Shown in pieces: positions 43,072-52,820 of a stretch of 64,000 nt of DNA. The notes below the pieces were generated by a model, which saw only the letters and a program-made list of their open reading frames with translations, was not told the origin of the DNA and searched no databases. The translations under genes were made by a program, and so were the position numbers. The first letter of the stretch is position 1. Each line of letters begins with the position of its first letter. The stretch is from Roseibium polysiphoniae (lineage in GTDB: Bacteria > Pseudomonadota > Alphaproteobacteria > Rhizobiales > Stappiaceae), in contig NZ_JACYXJ010000004.1 in assembly GCF_014842925.1 (NCBI RefSeq), positions 530,251-594,250 of the forward strand, given 5' to 3'.

Positions 43072-43372
43072 TTGCTTCGCCACACCACCTCGCATGTTTT
43101 CGCTTAACTGGTCCTAACGACGGTGATTTCTGGCTCTACTAGGTCGGGTGTGCGCCGAGTAAGTACGTGCGTCCCATTACTGGACCGTCGCGCCTACTGT
43201 GTAGAAAACACCAATCGTAGCTTCCAGAAAGCTGTCTTTTGCCGGGTTGCGGCCCAACATCGCAGTAAGCGCGTTCAACCGGATTTGAAATTCCCAAGCT
43301 GGCGCCTCCCTCACACAACGCGCTGTTGGAACACTCGATGCGAACAGGGATCATTGGCATGAGCATCAAGTC
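43072..43372. other. Intergenic region without recognised elements
   Basis: 301 bases between the dehydrogenase-like gene and the TauE-type gene. No gene, terminator or operator was recognised. Confidence 0.6.
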
Positions 43373-44104
43373 ATGAATGAGATCATGGTCCTGTTTGTCG
43401 CGACGTTGGCGGCAGGCATCTTGCGTGGCCTCACCGGATTTGGCTTTGCGCTCGCCGCTGTGCCGCTTTTTAGCCTGCGCATCGATCCCCTTGAGGCTGT
43501 TTTCCTGGCGCAAATCCTTCAGGTCGCCGCCGCACCGACGGACATCTACCACAACCACCGAAACGTTGATCGGGAGGCTTTGACGCTGCTTTGCTCGGGC
43601 GCGCTTGTTGTCACACCGATTGGCGCCTACTTTGCCACCCGTCTCCCGCCCGACGTAATGCGTCTGGCCATTGCAATCGTGGTCTTTCTTGGCCTGATCG
43701 CACTGCTCGCGAAGGTAAAGATCTGCGGTGGCCGCGGGCCGGTTCTCGCTGCGGGCGCGACTGCCGGGTTGCTGAGCGGGCTGGCCGCCATGCCCGGGCC
43801 GCCAGCAGTGGCCTATTTTCTGGGGCGCGGAATAGGCAAGGTTGAAAGTCGCGCCTCGCTATTGCTGTTCTTTGCATTTACGGCGGTAATTGCGCTTGTC
43901 TCTCTCGCGGTTGGCTCGGATGTCATGGGATGGCATCTGCTATTAAGTGCTGCGATCGGTTATCCGGCGATGCTAACTGGAACGTGGTTTGGCGAACACC
44001 TATTTCATCGGCTTGGCGACGGACACTACCGCATTGCCGCAATCACGGTGCTTTTCATATCCGCTCTTTTGACCGGGGCCAAAGGCCTGTCTGGTTTTTT
44101 GTGA
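43373..44104 (+). CDS. TauE/SafE-family membrane exporter
   Basis: Membrane protein of 243 residues with about seven or eight spans. The family repeat is visible twice (LRGLTGFGFALAAVPLFSL near the N-terminus and LLSGLAAMPGPPAVAYFLG in the middle). TauE-type proteins are thought to export sulfite or sulfoacetate formed from taurine. Its place next to tauABC supports that role, but the family also serves other anions. A strong terminator follows. Confidence 0.82.
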   Translation: MNEIMVLFVATLAAGILRGLTGFGFALAAVPLFSLRIDPLEAVFLAQILQVAAAPTDIYHNHRNVDREALTLLCSGALVVTPIGAYFATRLPPDVMRLAIAIVVFLGLIALLAKVKICGGRGPVLAAGATAGLLSGLAAMPGPPAVAYFLGRGIGKVESRASLLLFFAFTAVIALVSLAVGSDVMGWHLLLSAAIGYPAMLTGTWFGEHLFHRLGDGHYRIAAITVLFISALLTGAKGLSGFL

Positions 44105-44138
44105 TGAGCATTGTCTCTTGAAGTGCAGCACGCAAGAA

Positions 44139-44166
44139 AAACGCCGCCTCTTGAAGGGCGGCGTTT
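44139..44166. terminator. Bidirectional intrinsic terminator between TauE gene and tauC
   Basis: AAACGCCGCC pairs with GGCGGCGTTT over an 8-base loop. The leftward strand continues into a T-rich tract, so it ends the tau operon and probably the convergent exporter gene as well. Confidence 0.88.
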
Positions 44167-44194
44167 CTGTTTCACTTCTGATGCGATTTACGGA

Positions 44195-45457
44195 TCAGGA
44201 CTGGCCCTTCCAAGGCACAAGGATATTTTCCAGACGGCGCATCAATATGTCGATCGCAAAGCCAATAAGGCCAATCAGGACAATACCCATGATGACGATG
44301 TCTGTGGCCTGGAACTTCGACGCGGCGACGATCATCTTGCCTGCACCCTTTTCGGCCGCAACAAGCTCGGCCGCGACCACGGTGCCCCAGCAAACACCCA
44401 TGGCGACCCGCGCTCCTGTGAAGATTTCCGGCAGGGAGTTCGGCACAATCACATGCCGCAACACCTGCCATTTGGAGGCTCCGAGCGAATAGGCAGCGTG
44501 AACCTTTGTGATGTTGACGCCCGAGACACCTGCTCTCGCCGAGATGATCATGACCCAGAGCGCAGCCAGGAACAGAAGTACAATCTTCCCATTCTCGCCA
44601 ATTCCGAACCAGATAATAACAAGCGGGATCAGGGCAAGAGGCGGCACAGGGCGCATGAACTCGACGATGGGATCAAACCATCCGCGCGCCCATCCGGAAA
44701 GCCCCATGGCGTAGCCAAGCGGGATGCCGATGATTGACCCGAGAACAAAGCCGGCAAGCACACGCCAGAGCGACCAGCTTACGTGATCCAGAAGCGCCAC
44801 GTTCTGATAGCCATCGCGTGCAATCTGCACCAGCTGGCTGACCACGGCCTCTGGGGGCGGCATCCAGATCGGCTCCATCTGCAGGCCCTTGCTGGGTGAG
44901 AAATTCAATGAGCCTTTGCCTGTCATGGTCACAGACCCATGTGGCACCTTGACTTCCTGTCCCGGCTCTATCGGCTTGCCGTCAACGGCGACGATCTTTG
45001 CGTCGTCGCCATCGTTGCGCTGGGCCCTGATCAAGATCGATCGCCATGCCGCCACTGTCGCAGTGTCGCTTTGCGCAAACCCTGAAGCGGCGGCCGGCTC
45101 AGGATCTTCAACGGCAGCGCCCATCTCGTGGACGAGTACGGTCACCGTTGCGTCTGACTTGGCGCCATCGGGCGCCTCGGCGGTGTAGGAGAAGGAAGTG
45201 GTGCCGGTGTAGGGACCTGGCACATGGATGGGTACGAGCTTCGAGCCTGTAAAAGCACCCCAGACAAGAAAAACGACGACAATAGAGATGATCGAGGCGG
45301 CTCTATCCGGCGTGACCGCACTTTCATCGCCGAAGGTGACCGTCTTTAGCGAGGTAAAGTCGGTGACCTTGCCCATTGAAGATCGCATCAATCTCAGGAG
45401 CAAATAGGCGCCGAAGAACAGGGCGATGTAGACTGCAAGAATGACGAGACCTGTCAT
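44195..45457 (-). CDS. tauC: Taurine ABC transporter permease with periplasmic insert
   Basis: Inner-membrane permease of 420 residues, well beyond the 250-290 usual for TauC. TM helices are at about 3-23 and 54-71, followed by a soluble stretch of about 120 residues (76-197) rich in Ala, Asp and Thr, then the regular permease core from MPPPEAVVSQLVQIA onward. The coupling loop is HAAYSLGASKWQVLRHVIVPNSLPEIFTGARVA. The insert should face the periplasm. It is the third gene of tauABC, ending at a terminator. Confidence 0.85.
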   Translation of the reverse strand: MTGLVILAVYIALFFGAYLLLRLMRSSMGKVTDFTSLKTVTFGDESAVTPDRAASIISIVVVFLVWGAFTGSKLVPIHVPGPYTGTTSFSYTAEAPDGAKSDATVTVLVHEMGAAVEDPEPAAASGFAQSDTATVAAWRSILIRAQRNDGDDAKIVAVDGKPIEPGQEVKVPHGSVTMTGKGSLNFSPSKGLQMEPIWMPPPEAVVSQLVQIARDGYQNVALLDHVSWSLWRVLAGFVLGSIIGIPLGYAMGLSGWARGWFDPIVEFMRPVPPLALIPLVIIWFGIGENGKIVLLFLAALWVMIISARAGVSGVNITKVHAAYSLGASKWQVLRHVIVPNSLPEIFTGARVAMGVCWGTVVAAELVAAEKGAGKMIVAASKFQATDIVIMGIVLIGLIGFAIDILMRRLENILVPWKGQS

Positions 45458-45458
45458 G

Positions 45459-46259
45459 TTACTTCTCCGCTCCGCTCATGATTTCCTCTTCCATTTCCCA
45501 GATCATGCCCAAGATCTCTTTCTTGGTTTCTCCGAAAGCAGGATCCTCTTTCACAACACGCAGGTCGGCGCCGACCGCACGCTCCGCAAAGGGAAGATTG
45601 TATTCTCTATGGATGCGGCCGGGACGGGGCGCCATCACCAACAGGCGTTCGCCCAGCAAAAGCGCTTCGTCCACGGAATGTGTTATGAGGATGATGGTCT
45701 TGCCGGTTTTCTTCCAGAGATTGAGCACCAGGCCCTGCATTTTCTCACGGGTCAGGGCATCGAGCGCACCAAGCGGTTCGTCCATCAAGATGACATCAGG
45801 TTCATTGGCAAGACAGCGTGCCAGTGCAACGCGCTGCTGCATCCCTCCAGACAATTCATAGACCGCCTTGTCCTTGAATGAACGCAGACCGACTGTATCG
45901 AGCAGGTTTTCGACGATCGTATTGCGGTCCGTTTCCGGCATGCCCTTCATTCTTGGGCCGAACTCGACATTGCGTCGCACGCTCATCCACTCGAACAGGG
46001 CACCTTGTTGAAACACCATGCCCCGTTCGGCTCCCGGTCCTGTAACGGGCTCGCCATTGAGCGTGACGGTGCCCGATGTGGGTGCCAGAAAGCCCGCAAG
46101 AATGTTGAGCAAAGTAGACTTGCCGCAGCCAGACGGGCCGAGAACGGAGAGCAGCTCGCCCTTTTTGATATCGAGCGACACATCCTTGAGCGCCTGAACA
46201 TGACCGCCGCCGGGGAGGTCGAACCGCATAGAGAGACTGTCGATGCTCAATGAAGCCAT
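45459..46259 (-). CDS. tauB: Taurine ABC transporter ATP-binding protein
   Basis: ATPase of 266 residues. Walker A is GPSGCGKST, the signature is LSGGMQQRVALARCL, Walker B is ILMDEPLGALD and the switch histidine is in LITHS. It lies between tauA and tauC, with one base between its stop and the tauC start. Specificity for taurine is inferred from the neighbouring tpa and tauR. Confidence 0.9.
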   Translation of the reverse strand: MASLSIDSLSMRFDLPGGGHVQALKDVSLDIKKGELLSVLGPSGCGKSTLLNILAGFLAPTSGTVTLNGEPVTGPGAERGMVFQQGALFEWMSVRRNVEFGPRMKGMPETDRNTIVENLLDTVGLRSFKDKAVYELSGGMQQRVALARCLANEPDVILMDEPLGALDALTREKMQGLVLNLWKKTGKTIILITHSVDEALLLGERLLVMAPRPGRIHREYNLPFAERAVGADLRVVKEDPAFGETKKEILGMIWEMEEEIMSGAEK

Positions 46260-46289
46260 GAGGTCTTTTCCCGGGTTGGCTGATCAGGG

Positions 46290-46313
46290 AAAGGCGGGCC
46301 AAGGCCCGCCTTT
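46290..46313 (-). promoter_or_regulatory. Intercistronic stem-loop between tauA and tauB
   Basis: Inverted repeat AAAGGCGGGCC / GGCCCGCCTTT, about nine stable pairs. No T-run follows in the tau direction. It probably protects tauA mRNA and lowers tauB and tauC expression. Confidence 0.7.
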
Positions 46314-46325
46314 TATTGTTTGGTC

Positions 46326-47309
46326 TTATTGCGCGGCTGCGAGAGGGCCGGAGTTGACGCTGCCCTCATAGCTGTCGAGTGCAGTTTCGATGCTTCCTGC
46401 CTCTACGAAGACGTCTGCGACGCCTTTCATGAATGTCTGCGCGTTGCCGCCCAGCCATTTTTCCGAAAGCTGCTCTTCAATCGAAGGGAAGGTGAAAGTC
46501 GAAATAGAGGCTTCGGTCGCCTCGACAGACATGCCCGATTCCTTGGCGATCTTCTCGAGCATCTCAGGCGATTTGTCAGCGAGCCACTCAGCGTTCGCTT
46601 CGGCAGTCACAGCCAGGAACTTTGCTACCAGCTCTTCGTTCTCGACCACAAAGTCGGCAGGCCCGGAGGTGACATCAAAAACGAGAATGCCAAGCTCTTC
46701 CTTCTCTGCGCCGGTGAGCAAGATGTTGCCGTGCTCTTTCATGCGCGAAAGGCCACCACCCCAGCCACATGCGAAATCGACCTCGCCTTGAGCCAGCGCT
46801 GCAGCTCCGTCCGTCGGCGCCATGTCGACAACTGTCAGGGAGGATACGTCAACGCCGAAATGGTCCATTTGACGAAGGAACCCGTAGTGGGCCGCAGTGC
46901 CGATTGGAACGGCAACCTTTTTGCCGGCCAGTTCCGCCGCGCTTTCTTTTTCGATCTCCAGCGCAGCTGCAACGACACAGTTATCGTTTTCAGAATAGCT
47001 CACTGCTACGTCCAGGACCTGCAGCGCCTGTCCTGCGGAAGCTGCGACAACGAACGGCGGTACACCCTGCGAAACAGAAAGCTGAACATCGCCCGAAGCC
47101 ATTGCTGCTGACATTGCCGTGCCAGTTTCAAAGCTGACCCACTTAACCGGCATACCGAGCGCCTTGTCGTACGCGCCATCTGCCTTGGCGGCGAGGAAAG
47201 GCATCGGCCATTCCAGGAAATAGCCGACAGTCAGCTCCTGAGCGGCGGCTGCCTGGGCACTCAGCAGCATCGCGCCGCCCGTCAAAAGTCTCACAAAGGT
47301 CTTCATCAT
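46326..47309 (-). CDS. tauA: Taurine ABC transporter substrate-binding protein
   Basis: Periplasmic protein of 327 residues. The signal peptide is MKTFVRLLTGGAMLLSAQAAAAQ before ELTVGYFLEWPMPF. The NMT1/TauA-type domain includes GMPVKWVSFETGTAMSAAMASGDVQLSVSQG and DFACGWGGGLSRM. It is the first gene of tauABC, divergent from tpa, and is followed by a stem-loop. Taurine is the likely ligand from context. Confidence 0.9.
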   Translation of the reverse strand: MMKTFVRLLTGGAMLLSAQAAAAQELTVGYFLEWPMPFLAAKADGAYDKALGMPVKWVSFETGTAMSAAMASGDVQLSVSQGVPPFVVAASAGQALQVLDVAVSYSENDNCVVAAALEIEKESAAELAGKKVAVPIGTAAHYGFLRQMDHFGVDVSSLTVVDMAPTDGAAALAQGEVDFACGWGGGLSRMKEHGNILLTGAEKEELGILVFDVTSGPADFVVENEELVAKFLAVTAEANAEWLADKSPEMLEKIAKESGMSVEATEASISTFTFPSIEEQLSEKWLGGNAQTFMKGVADVFVEAGSIETALDSYEGSVNSGPLAAAQ

Positions 47310-47446
47310 TGTCTCCTTGATCCATCTGCCGTTAGGGCTCCCCCGTCAGCCAACCTCGCTCGAATTTTCGAGATCTGCCGGTCCGGTAGCTGGCGCCTTG
47401 ATTGATGAAAGGCAGGTTTCGGCGGGCTTTCAATAGAAGTGGCAGG

Positions 47447-47479
47447 CTGGACATAAGAGTTGGCCTGATCTGGCCCTAC
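47447..47479. promoter_or_regulatory. tauR: Candidate TauR sites in the tauA-tpa region
   Basis: CTGGACATAA (47447-47456) and CTGGCCCTAC (47470-47479) match the TauR direct repeat CTGGACYTAA of Rhodobacter, as I recall it, at nine and eight of ten positions. The copies are 23 bases apart and lie in the divergent control region. Confidence 0.6.
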
Positions 47480-47586
47480 TCGCGCTGAAAAATTGAGCAG
47501 AAAGTTTGGGCAACTGCACCGTGCTGAGCCAATTCAGCCTGGTTAACTCTTTTCCCGCGTAAAGCATGTCCCACGGAGCGATGCCC

Positions 47587-48966
47587 ATGACCCACTCTGC
47601 CCCCATCAATGATTTGGACAATGTCATTCGCGCCGATCGTGATCATGTTTGGCATCATCTGACACAACACAAACCCTACGAGACCAAGGATCCACGGGTC
47701 ATGGTCGAAGGCAAGGGCATGCGTTTGTGGGATGCCTCGGGACGTGAACATCTCGACGCAGTGTCGGGAGGTGTTTGGACGGTGAACGTCGGTTTCGGCC
47801 GTGAAAGCATCGGCAAAGCGATCAGCGATCAGGTTACCCGCCTCAATTTTTTCGCACAAAATGTCGGGTCAATTCCCGGCGCAATGTTTGCCGAGAAGCT
47901 CATCGAACGGATGCCAGGTCTGAGCCGGGTGTATTTCGTCAACTCGGGATCGGAGGCAAACGAAAAGGCATTCAAGATGGTTCGCCAGATCGCGCACAAG
48001 CGCTTTGGGGGCAAAAAGCACAAAATCCTTTTTCGCGAGCGGGACTACCATGGGTCGACTATTGCAACCATGTCCGCTGGCGGTCAGCCGGAGCGCAATG
48101 CGCAATACGGTCCCTACACGCCTGGTTTTGTCCAGGTACCTCACTGCCTCGAATACCGCGCACAATGGGATGTCGAAAACTATGGTGAGCGTGCAGCCGA
48201 CGCGATTGAGGAAGTCATCCTGCGGGAAGGTGCTGACACCGTCGGAGCACTGTGCCTGGAGACAGTGACCGCAGGCGGCGGCGTCATTACACCGCCAAAA
48301 GGCTATTGGGAGCGCGTGCAGGAGATCTGCCGCAAGTATGACATTTTGCTCCATCTCGATGAAGTTGTCTGCGGCGTCGGCCGGACCGGCACCTGGTTTG
48401 GCTACCAGCAATATGGCATCCAGCCTGATCTGGTCACGATGGCCAAGGGTGTTGCTTCCGGTTATGCCGCGATCGCCTGTCTCGTGACGACGGAAGAGGT
48501 CTTCAACATGTTCAAGGATGATGCGAGCGACCCGATGAGCTTCTTCCGTGATATTTCCACCTATGGTGGCTGTACCGCAGGACCTGCAGCCGCCTTGGAA
48601 AACATGCGCATTATCGAGGATGAAGGTCTTCTGGCGAACACGGACGCCATGGGTGCTCGATTGATGGACAACCTCCATGCGCTCAAGGACAAGCACGCAG
48701 CCGTCGGTGACGTCCGCGGGCTCGGCTTGTTCTGCGGCGCTGAACTGGTCGCAGATCGTGTCAGCAAGACGCCTGCCGGGGAAGCCCAGGTTCAAGCCGT
48801 AATTGCCGACTGCATGGCGCAAGGCGTTATCATCGGCGCAACGGCGCGCGCCTTGCCGGGGCTCAACAATACGCTCTGCCTTGCTCCGGCGCTGATCGCT
48901 ACCGCGGATGACATTGATGCGATCACCGATGCGATTGACGGAGCCCTGACGCGCGTGTTCGGCTAG
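47587..48966 (+). CDS. tpa: Taurine-pyruvate aminotransferase
   Basis: PLP enzyme of about 459 residues of the class III aminotransferases. It moves the amino group of taurine to pyruvate, giving sulfoacetaldehyde and alanine. Motifs are VNSGSEANEKAFKM, ILLHLDEVVCGVGRTGTWFG and the PLP lysine in VTMAKGVASGYAAIA. The ATG at 47587 is preferred because GGAG stands eight bases before it; ATGs at 47566 and 47581 are in frame. Divergent from tauABC and followed by tauR. The next enzyme, sulfoacetaldehyde acetyltransferase (Xsc), is not in the window. Confidence 0.88.
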   Translation: MTHSAPINDLDNVIRADRDHVWHHLTQHKPYETKDPRVMVEGKGMRLWDASGREHLDAVSGGVWTVNVGFGRESIGKAISDQVTRLNFFAQNVGSIPGAMFAEKLIERMPGLSRVYFVNSGSEANEKAFKMVRQIAHKRFGGKKHKILFRERDYHGSTIATMSAGGQPERNAQYGPYTPGFVQVPHCLEYRAQWDVENYGERAADAIEEVILREGADTVGALCLETVTAGGGVITPPKGYWERVQEICRKYDILLHLDEVVCGVGRTGTWFGYQQYGIQPDLVTMAKGVASGYAAIACLVTTEEVFNMFKDDASDPMSFFRDISTYGGCTAGPAAALENMRIIEDEGLLANTDAMGARLMDNLHALKDKHAAVGDVRGLGLFCGAELVADRVSKTPAGEAQVQAVIADCMAQGVIIGATARALPGLNNTLCLAPALIATADDIDAITDAIDGALTRVFG

Positions 48967-49086
48967 AGCACACGCTCTGCAAGGAAGACCTGCTCAAGCA
49001 CCGGCTGGTGCTTGACGTGAGAATATTGCGCCTGAAGTTCCTAAGGCATAGCGTAGGTTCATAGGTCCATTGCGTTAGGTCTGGGT

Positions 49087-50562
49087 TTGGCGATACCTCC
49101 TGAAATCTTTCTGCTGCCACAACGCAGCGATGCGACGCTGCAGCAGCAGATTCAGCAGATTGTTGCGGAGGCGATTGTCTCCCGGCATTGCGCAGCGGGC
49201 GAAAAGATGCCTTCGTCGCGGAAACTCGCCGATCACCTGGGCGTGTCGCGCATTACAATCACGCTGGCCTATGCGGAACTGGTCTCGAACGGTTATCTGA
49301 TTTCGCGGGATCGTTCGGGCTATTTTGTGTCCGATACGGCGCCGACGCAGCCATGGTTCGCCGAAGCCGACACCTCTGCTCCGGCGGGTATCGACTGGGA
49401 CAGCAAACTTGCCCGCCGCCCGCAATCGCGTGGCGACATTCTACGTCCCCCGAACTGGACCGACTACAGGTATCCCTTCATCTACGGGCAATCGGATCCC
49501 GACTTGTTCGACCATACCAATTGGCGGAACTGTTCCCTGCGTGCGGTCGGTCGAAAGGATTTCGACACGCTCACGCACGACCACTATCAGAACGATGACC
49601 CGATGCTCGTGGAATTTATCCTGCGCTATATTCTGCCGCGTCGTGGCATTCGCGCAAATCCGGATGAAATCCTGATCACGATGGGGGGGCAGAACGCGCT
49701 TTGGATGATCGCGCAGTTGCTGCTCTCCGAGGGACAAAAAGCCATCGTCGAAAATCCCTGCTTTCCAGGTCTGCGGAAAATCTTCGATCAGATGAGATAC
49801 ATCGCGGCGTCCATTGACGTCGACAATGATGGCTTGCCGCCAGATCGTATTCCGGCCGACGCCGATGTCGTGTTCACGACGCCCAGCCATCACGCGCCAA
49901 CGAATGTGACAATGCCCCTCGAGCGGCGGCTTGAAATGCTGGAGAAGGCAAACCGCGATGATTTCGTCATCGTGGAAGATGATTATGAGTTCGAGATGTC
50001 GTTCTTGAGCGCGCCGGCGCCTGCGCTCAAATCGATGGATCAGATCGGGACGGTCATCTATCTCGGCTCGTTTTCGAAGTCCATATTTCCAGGGCTCCGT
50101 CTTGGATATGTCGTTGCCGCCAAGCCGCTTATCCAGGAAATGCGTGAGCTGAGAACGGTCGTTTTTCGGCATCCGCCCAGCCACATTCAAAGAACGACGG
50201 CCTATTTTCTGTCGCTTGGCCACTATGACAGCCAGATCAACCGCATGGCGCGCGTGTTCAGCAAAAGGCGCGCGATCATGGAGCATTGTATTCGGGAATT
50301 TGGCCTGACGCCGGATGTTCGGGACATGCACGGTGGCTCATCATTCTGGATGAAGGCACCAGAGGGCGTCGATACCACGAAGCTCGCAGTCGATCTGCGA
50401 AAGCAGAGTGTCCTGATAGAGCCAGGCAACGCATTCTATGCGCATCGTTCGCCCGACACGTCGCACTATCGTCTGGCCTATTCCTCGATCAACGCGAACC
50501 TAGTCCACGACGGCATCGCCTTGGTCGCAGAAGCCATTGCCAAAGCAACAAAGGCTCGCTGA
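49087..50562 (+). CDS. tauR: MocR-type regulator of taurine metabolism
   Basis: Regulator of 491 residues with a GntR winged helix at about 14-85 (LQQQIQQIVAEAIVSRHCAAGEKMPSSRKLADHLGVSRITI) and an aminotransferase-like effector domain at about 115-485 with the PLP lysine in GSFSKSIFPGLRLGYV. A TTG start at 49087 is the only fitting one before the conserved region, since a stop lies shortly upstream. MocR proteins of this position activate tau genes in response to taurine bound to PLP. Candidate sites are at 47447-47479. Confidence 0.88.
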   Translation: MAIPPEIFLLPQRSDATLQQQIQQIVAEAIVSRHCAAGEKMPSSRKLADHLGVSRITITLAYAELVSNGYLISRDRSGYFVSDTAPTQPWFAEADTSAPAGIDWDSKLARRPQSRGDILRPPNWTDYRYPFIYGQSDPDLFDHTNWRNCSLRAVGRKDFDTLTHDHYQNDDPMLVEFILRYILPRRGIRANPDEILITMGGQNALWMIAQLLLSEGQKAIVENPCFPGLRKIFDQMRYIAASIDVDNDGLPPDRIPADADVVFTTPSHHAPTNVTMPLERRLEMLEKANRDDFVIVEDDYEFEMSFLSAPAPALKSMDQIGTVIYLGSFSKSIFPGLRLGYVVAAKPLIQEMRELRTVVFRHPPSHIQRTTAYFLSLGHYDSQINRMARVFSKRRAIMEHCIREFGLTPDVRDMHGGSSFWMKAPEGVDTTKLAVDLRKQSVLIEPGNAFYAHRSPDTSHYRLAYSSINANLVHDGIALVAEAIAKATKAR

Positions 50563-50604
50563 GAATGCTGCGGCGGTAGCTTGTGGCGGGGTTGGGTGAG
50601 CCTG

Positions 50605-51423
50605 TCAGACCACGTTTCGCTCGCGGTAGGTCTTTAAAAATGCGTCGACGCGTGGATCATCCGGTGTGCGGGAAAAAATGTCTTGCGGCGGGACGCAGGT
50701 GACGAGCCGTCCCTTCTCCAAAAAGGCAACCCTGTCCGCAACATGGGCGGCAAAGCCCATCTCATGAGTGACAACCACCATTGTCATGCCGTCACTTGCC
50801 ATTTCCTTCATGACCCCAAGAACTTCGCCGACCAATTCCGGGTCCAATGCGGACGTTGGCTCATCAAAGAGCATGACCTTGGGCTCCATCGCGATTGCTC
50901 GCGCGATGGCGACGCGCTGCTGCTGGCCGCCAGAGAGATTGGCTGGATGGCTTCTTTCCTTGTCGGACAGATTGACTTTGGCCAGGGCGACGCGCGCCTT
51001 GTCTTGCGCATCCGCTTTTGACATGCGTTTGACGTTGATCAGAGCTTCAGCCACGTTTTCAAGAGCAGTCAGGTGCGGCCAGAGATTGAATTGCTGGAAA
51101 ACCATGCCGATGTTCTGGCGCTGCCGTCTCAAGGCTTCAGATTTCAGCGGCTTGCGCGGATTGTCAGTTGTTGATTTCCAACCAATTAGATCGCCCTCCA
51201 GACGAACTTCTCCACCATCATAGGCTTCCAAAAAATTGAGGCAGCGCAGAAGGGTGCTCTTGCCAGATCCGGATGGACCGATCAGACAGAGCACTTCAGA
51301 GCGATTGATATCGAGGGAGACGTCACGCAGTGCTTCGAAGGAATCGAAGTATTTGCTCAAGCCGCGCACCTTGATTATGGGCTCATGTGTTTGGTCTTGT
51401 GCCATGGGACTTTTCTCGCTCAT
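50605..51423 (-). CDS. Polar amino-acid ABC transporter ATP-binding protein (hut locus)
   Basis: ATPase of 272 residues of the GlnQ/HisP class. Walker A is GPSGSGKST, the signature is [15 protein letters not shown], Walker B is [14 protein letters not shown] and the switch histidine is in VVTHEMG. Last gene of the leftward hut operon, so histidine or urocanate import is likely. A start at 51405 (MAQDQ) is possible. Confidence 0.92.
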   Translation of the reverse strand: MSEKSPMAQDQTHEPIIKVRGLSKYFDSFEALRDVSLDINRSEVLCLIGPSGSGKSTLLRCLNFLEAYDGGEVRLEGDLIGWKSTTDNPRKPLKSEALRRQRQNIGMVFQQFNLWPHLTALENVAEALINVKRMSKADAQDKARVALAKVNLSDKERSHPANLSGGQQQRVAIARAIAMEPKVMLFDEPTSALDPELVGEVLGVMKEMASDGMTMVVVTHEMGFAAHVADRVAFLEKGRLVTCVPPQDIFSRTPDDPRVDAFLKTYRERNVV

Positions 51424-51460
51424 CGGCTTGGGGCTGATCTCAAATTGGATATCGGCACAG

Positions 51461-52120
51461 CTAGGTTCTGCGCAGGTGACGGGTCACGCGCGTTTCCACG
51501 ATTGCACCCAGCCTGCTGGTTCCTATGACCATCAGCCAGTAGAAAATCGAAAGAACCAGAAAGGGCTCCACGAAAGTGAATGTTTCTGATGCCATCGTCT
51601 GGGTCTCATAAAGAAGTTCGGGCACCGTCACGACAGAGAGAATTGCCGTTTCCTTGGTGAGGATAATGAAAAAGTTGGTGAGCGGTGCGGTGATCGGGAC
51701 AAGCATTTGCGGCAAGACAATACGTGTGACAATGCGCGTTTCGCTCAGGCCGACACAGCGTGCAGCTTCTATCTGACCTTCGGGTATGGCGTTGAAACCG
51801 GACCTGAAGATTTCAGCGAAATAGGGGCTTCCATAGACGATAAAGCTGATGATGCCGGCTTGGACCGGCGAAAGCAGAATGCCAACACTGGGGCCGCCAT
51901 AGTAGAGGATGAACAGCTGAATCATGAAGGGTGTGCCGCGGATGACTTCAACGTAGCCGAAAATGAACCACTTCAGCGGTGCGGGCCCAAAGCGATAGAG
52001 GCAGGCCAGAACAAATCCGAGCACCAACCCGCCAAGAGAGCCGACAATCCAGCACAGGATGGTGACCGCAAAACCTGAAAGAAGGGATGGGCCGTATCTG
52101 ATGAAGAGATCGAGTTCCAT
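51461..52120 (-). CDS. Polar amino-acid ABC transporter permease (second)
   Basis: Membrane permease of 219 residues of the HisM/GlnP type with about five spans. The coupling motif is [33 protein letters not shown]. It starts four bases after the first permease ends. Both permeases probably form a heterodimer, as for histidine and glutamate importers. Confidence 0.9.
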   Translation of the reverse strand: MELDLFIRYGPSLLSGFAVTILCWIVGSLGGLVLGFVLACLYRFGPAPLKWFIFGYVEVIRGTPFMIQLFILYYGGPSVGILLSPVQAGIISFIVYGSPYFAEIFRSGFNAIPEGQIEAARCVGLSETRIVTRIVLPQMLVPITAPLTNFFIILTKETAILSVVTVPELLYETQTMASETFTFVEPFLVLSIFYWLMVIGTSRLGAIVETRVTRHLRRT

Positions 52121-52124
52121 GGGC

Positions 52125-52778
52125 TCAGACCACCTTCAATTTGTGCTCAGCCAGTCGGCCCAACAAGGACACAACCAGGTTGATCAGGAAATAGATCGCG
52201 GCGGCGGCAACATAGATTTCCAGCGGACGATAGGTTTCACCGGTGATGTTCTGGGAAATACGGGTCAATTCTCCGATGCCGACGACGGAAGCGAGGGAAG
52301 ACACTTTCACCAGAAGGATCAATTCGTTGACCAGGGATGGCAGGCCAATGCGTATGGCCTGGGGAACCAGGATCCGTTTCCACAGCGAAAATGTTGGTAT
52401 TCCGAGAGCGTGAGCGGCTTCGGTCTGTCCATGAGGGATGGTTTGCAAGGCACCGCGCAGGATTTCTGCCGTATAGGCAGCGGAACACATCCCGACGGCC
52501 AGAACTGCAGCAGCGATGGCCGGCAGGTCGAGGCCTATGTAAGGCAGCATATAATAGAAGACCAAGAGCTGAACCAGCAGCGGCACGCCTCTAAAGAAAG
52601 ATATGTAAAGTGCTGCCAGGCCTGAAATGATCGGCTCTTTGGAGATCCGTGACGCGCAGACAAAGATGCCCAAGGCGAGGCTGATCGCCATTCCACCCAA
52701 AGAGATGAGAAGGGTCCAGCGCGCGGCAGCCAGCATGTATGGCAAATTATGCCAGATGACATCGAAAGAGAAATTCAA
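52125..52778 (-). CDS. Polar amino-acid ABC transporter permease (first)
   Basis: Membrane permease of 217 residues. The coupling motif is TEAAHALGIPTFSLWKRILVPQAIRIGLPSLVNELI. The TTG at 52778 is chosen because AGGAG lies seven bases before it and the protein then begins just before the first membrane span; the longer frame from 52946 would cross the stem-loop and the end of the binding-protein gene. Confidence 0.88.
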   Translation of the reverse strand: MNFSFDVIWHNLPYMLAAARWTLLISLGGMAISLALGIFVCASRISKEPIISGLAALYISFFRGVPLLVQLLVFYYMLPYIGLDLPAIAAAVLAVGMCSAAYTAEILRGALQTIPHGQTEAAHALGIPTFSLWKRILVPQAIRIGLPSLVNELILLVKVSSLASVVGIGELTRISQNITGETYRPLEIYVAAAAIYFLINLVVSLLGRLAEHKLKVV

Positions 52779-52820
52779 ACCGGAGCTCCTGTCTTGCCGA
52801 TCCTTGGACAGGGGAGGGGA

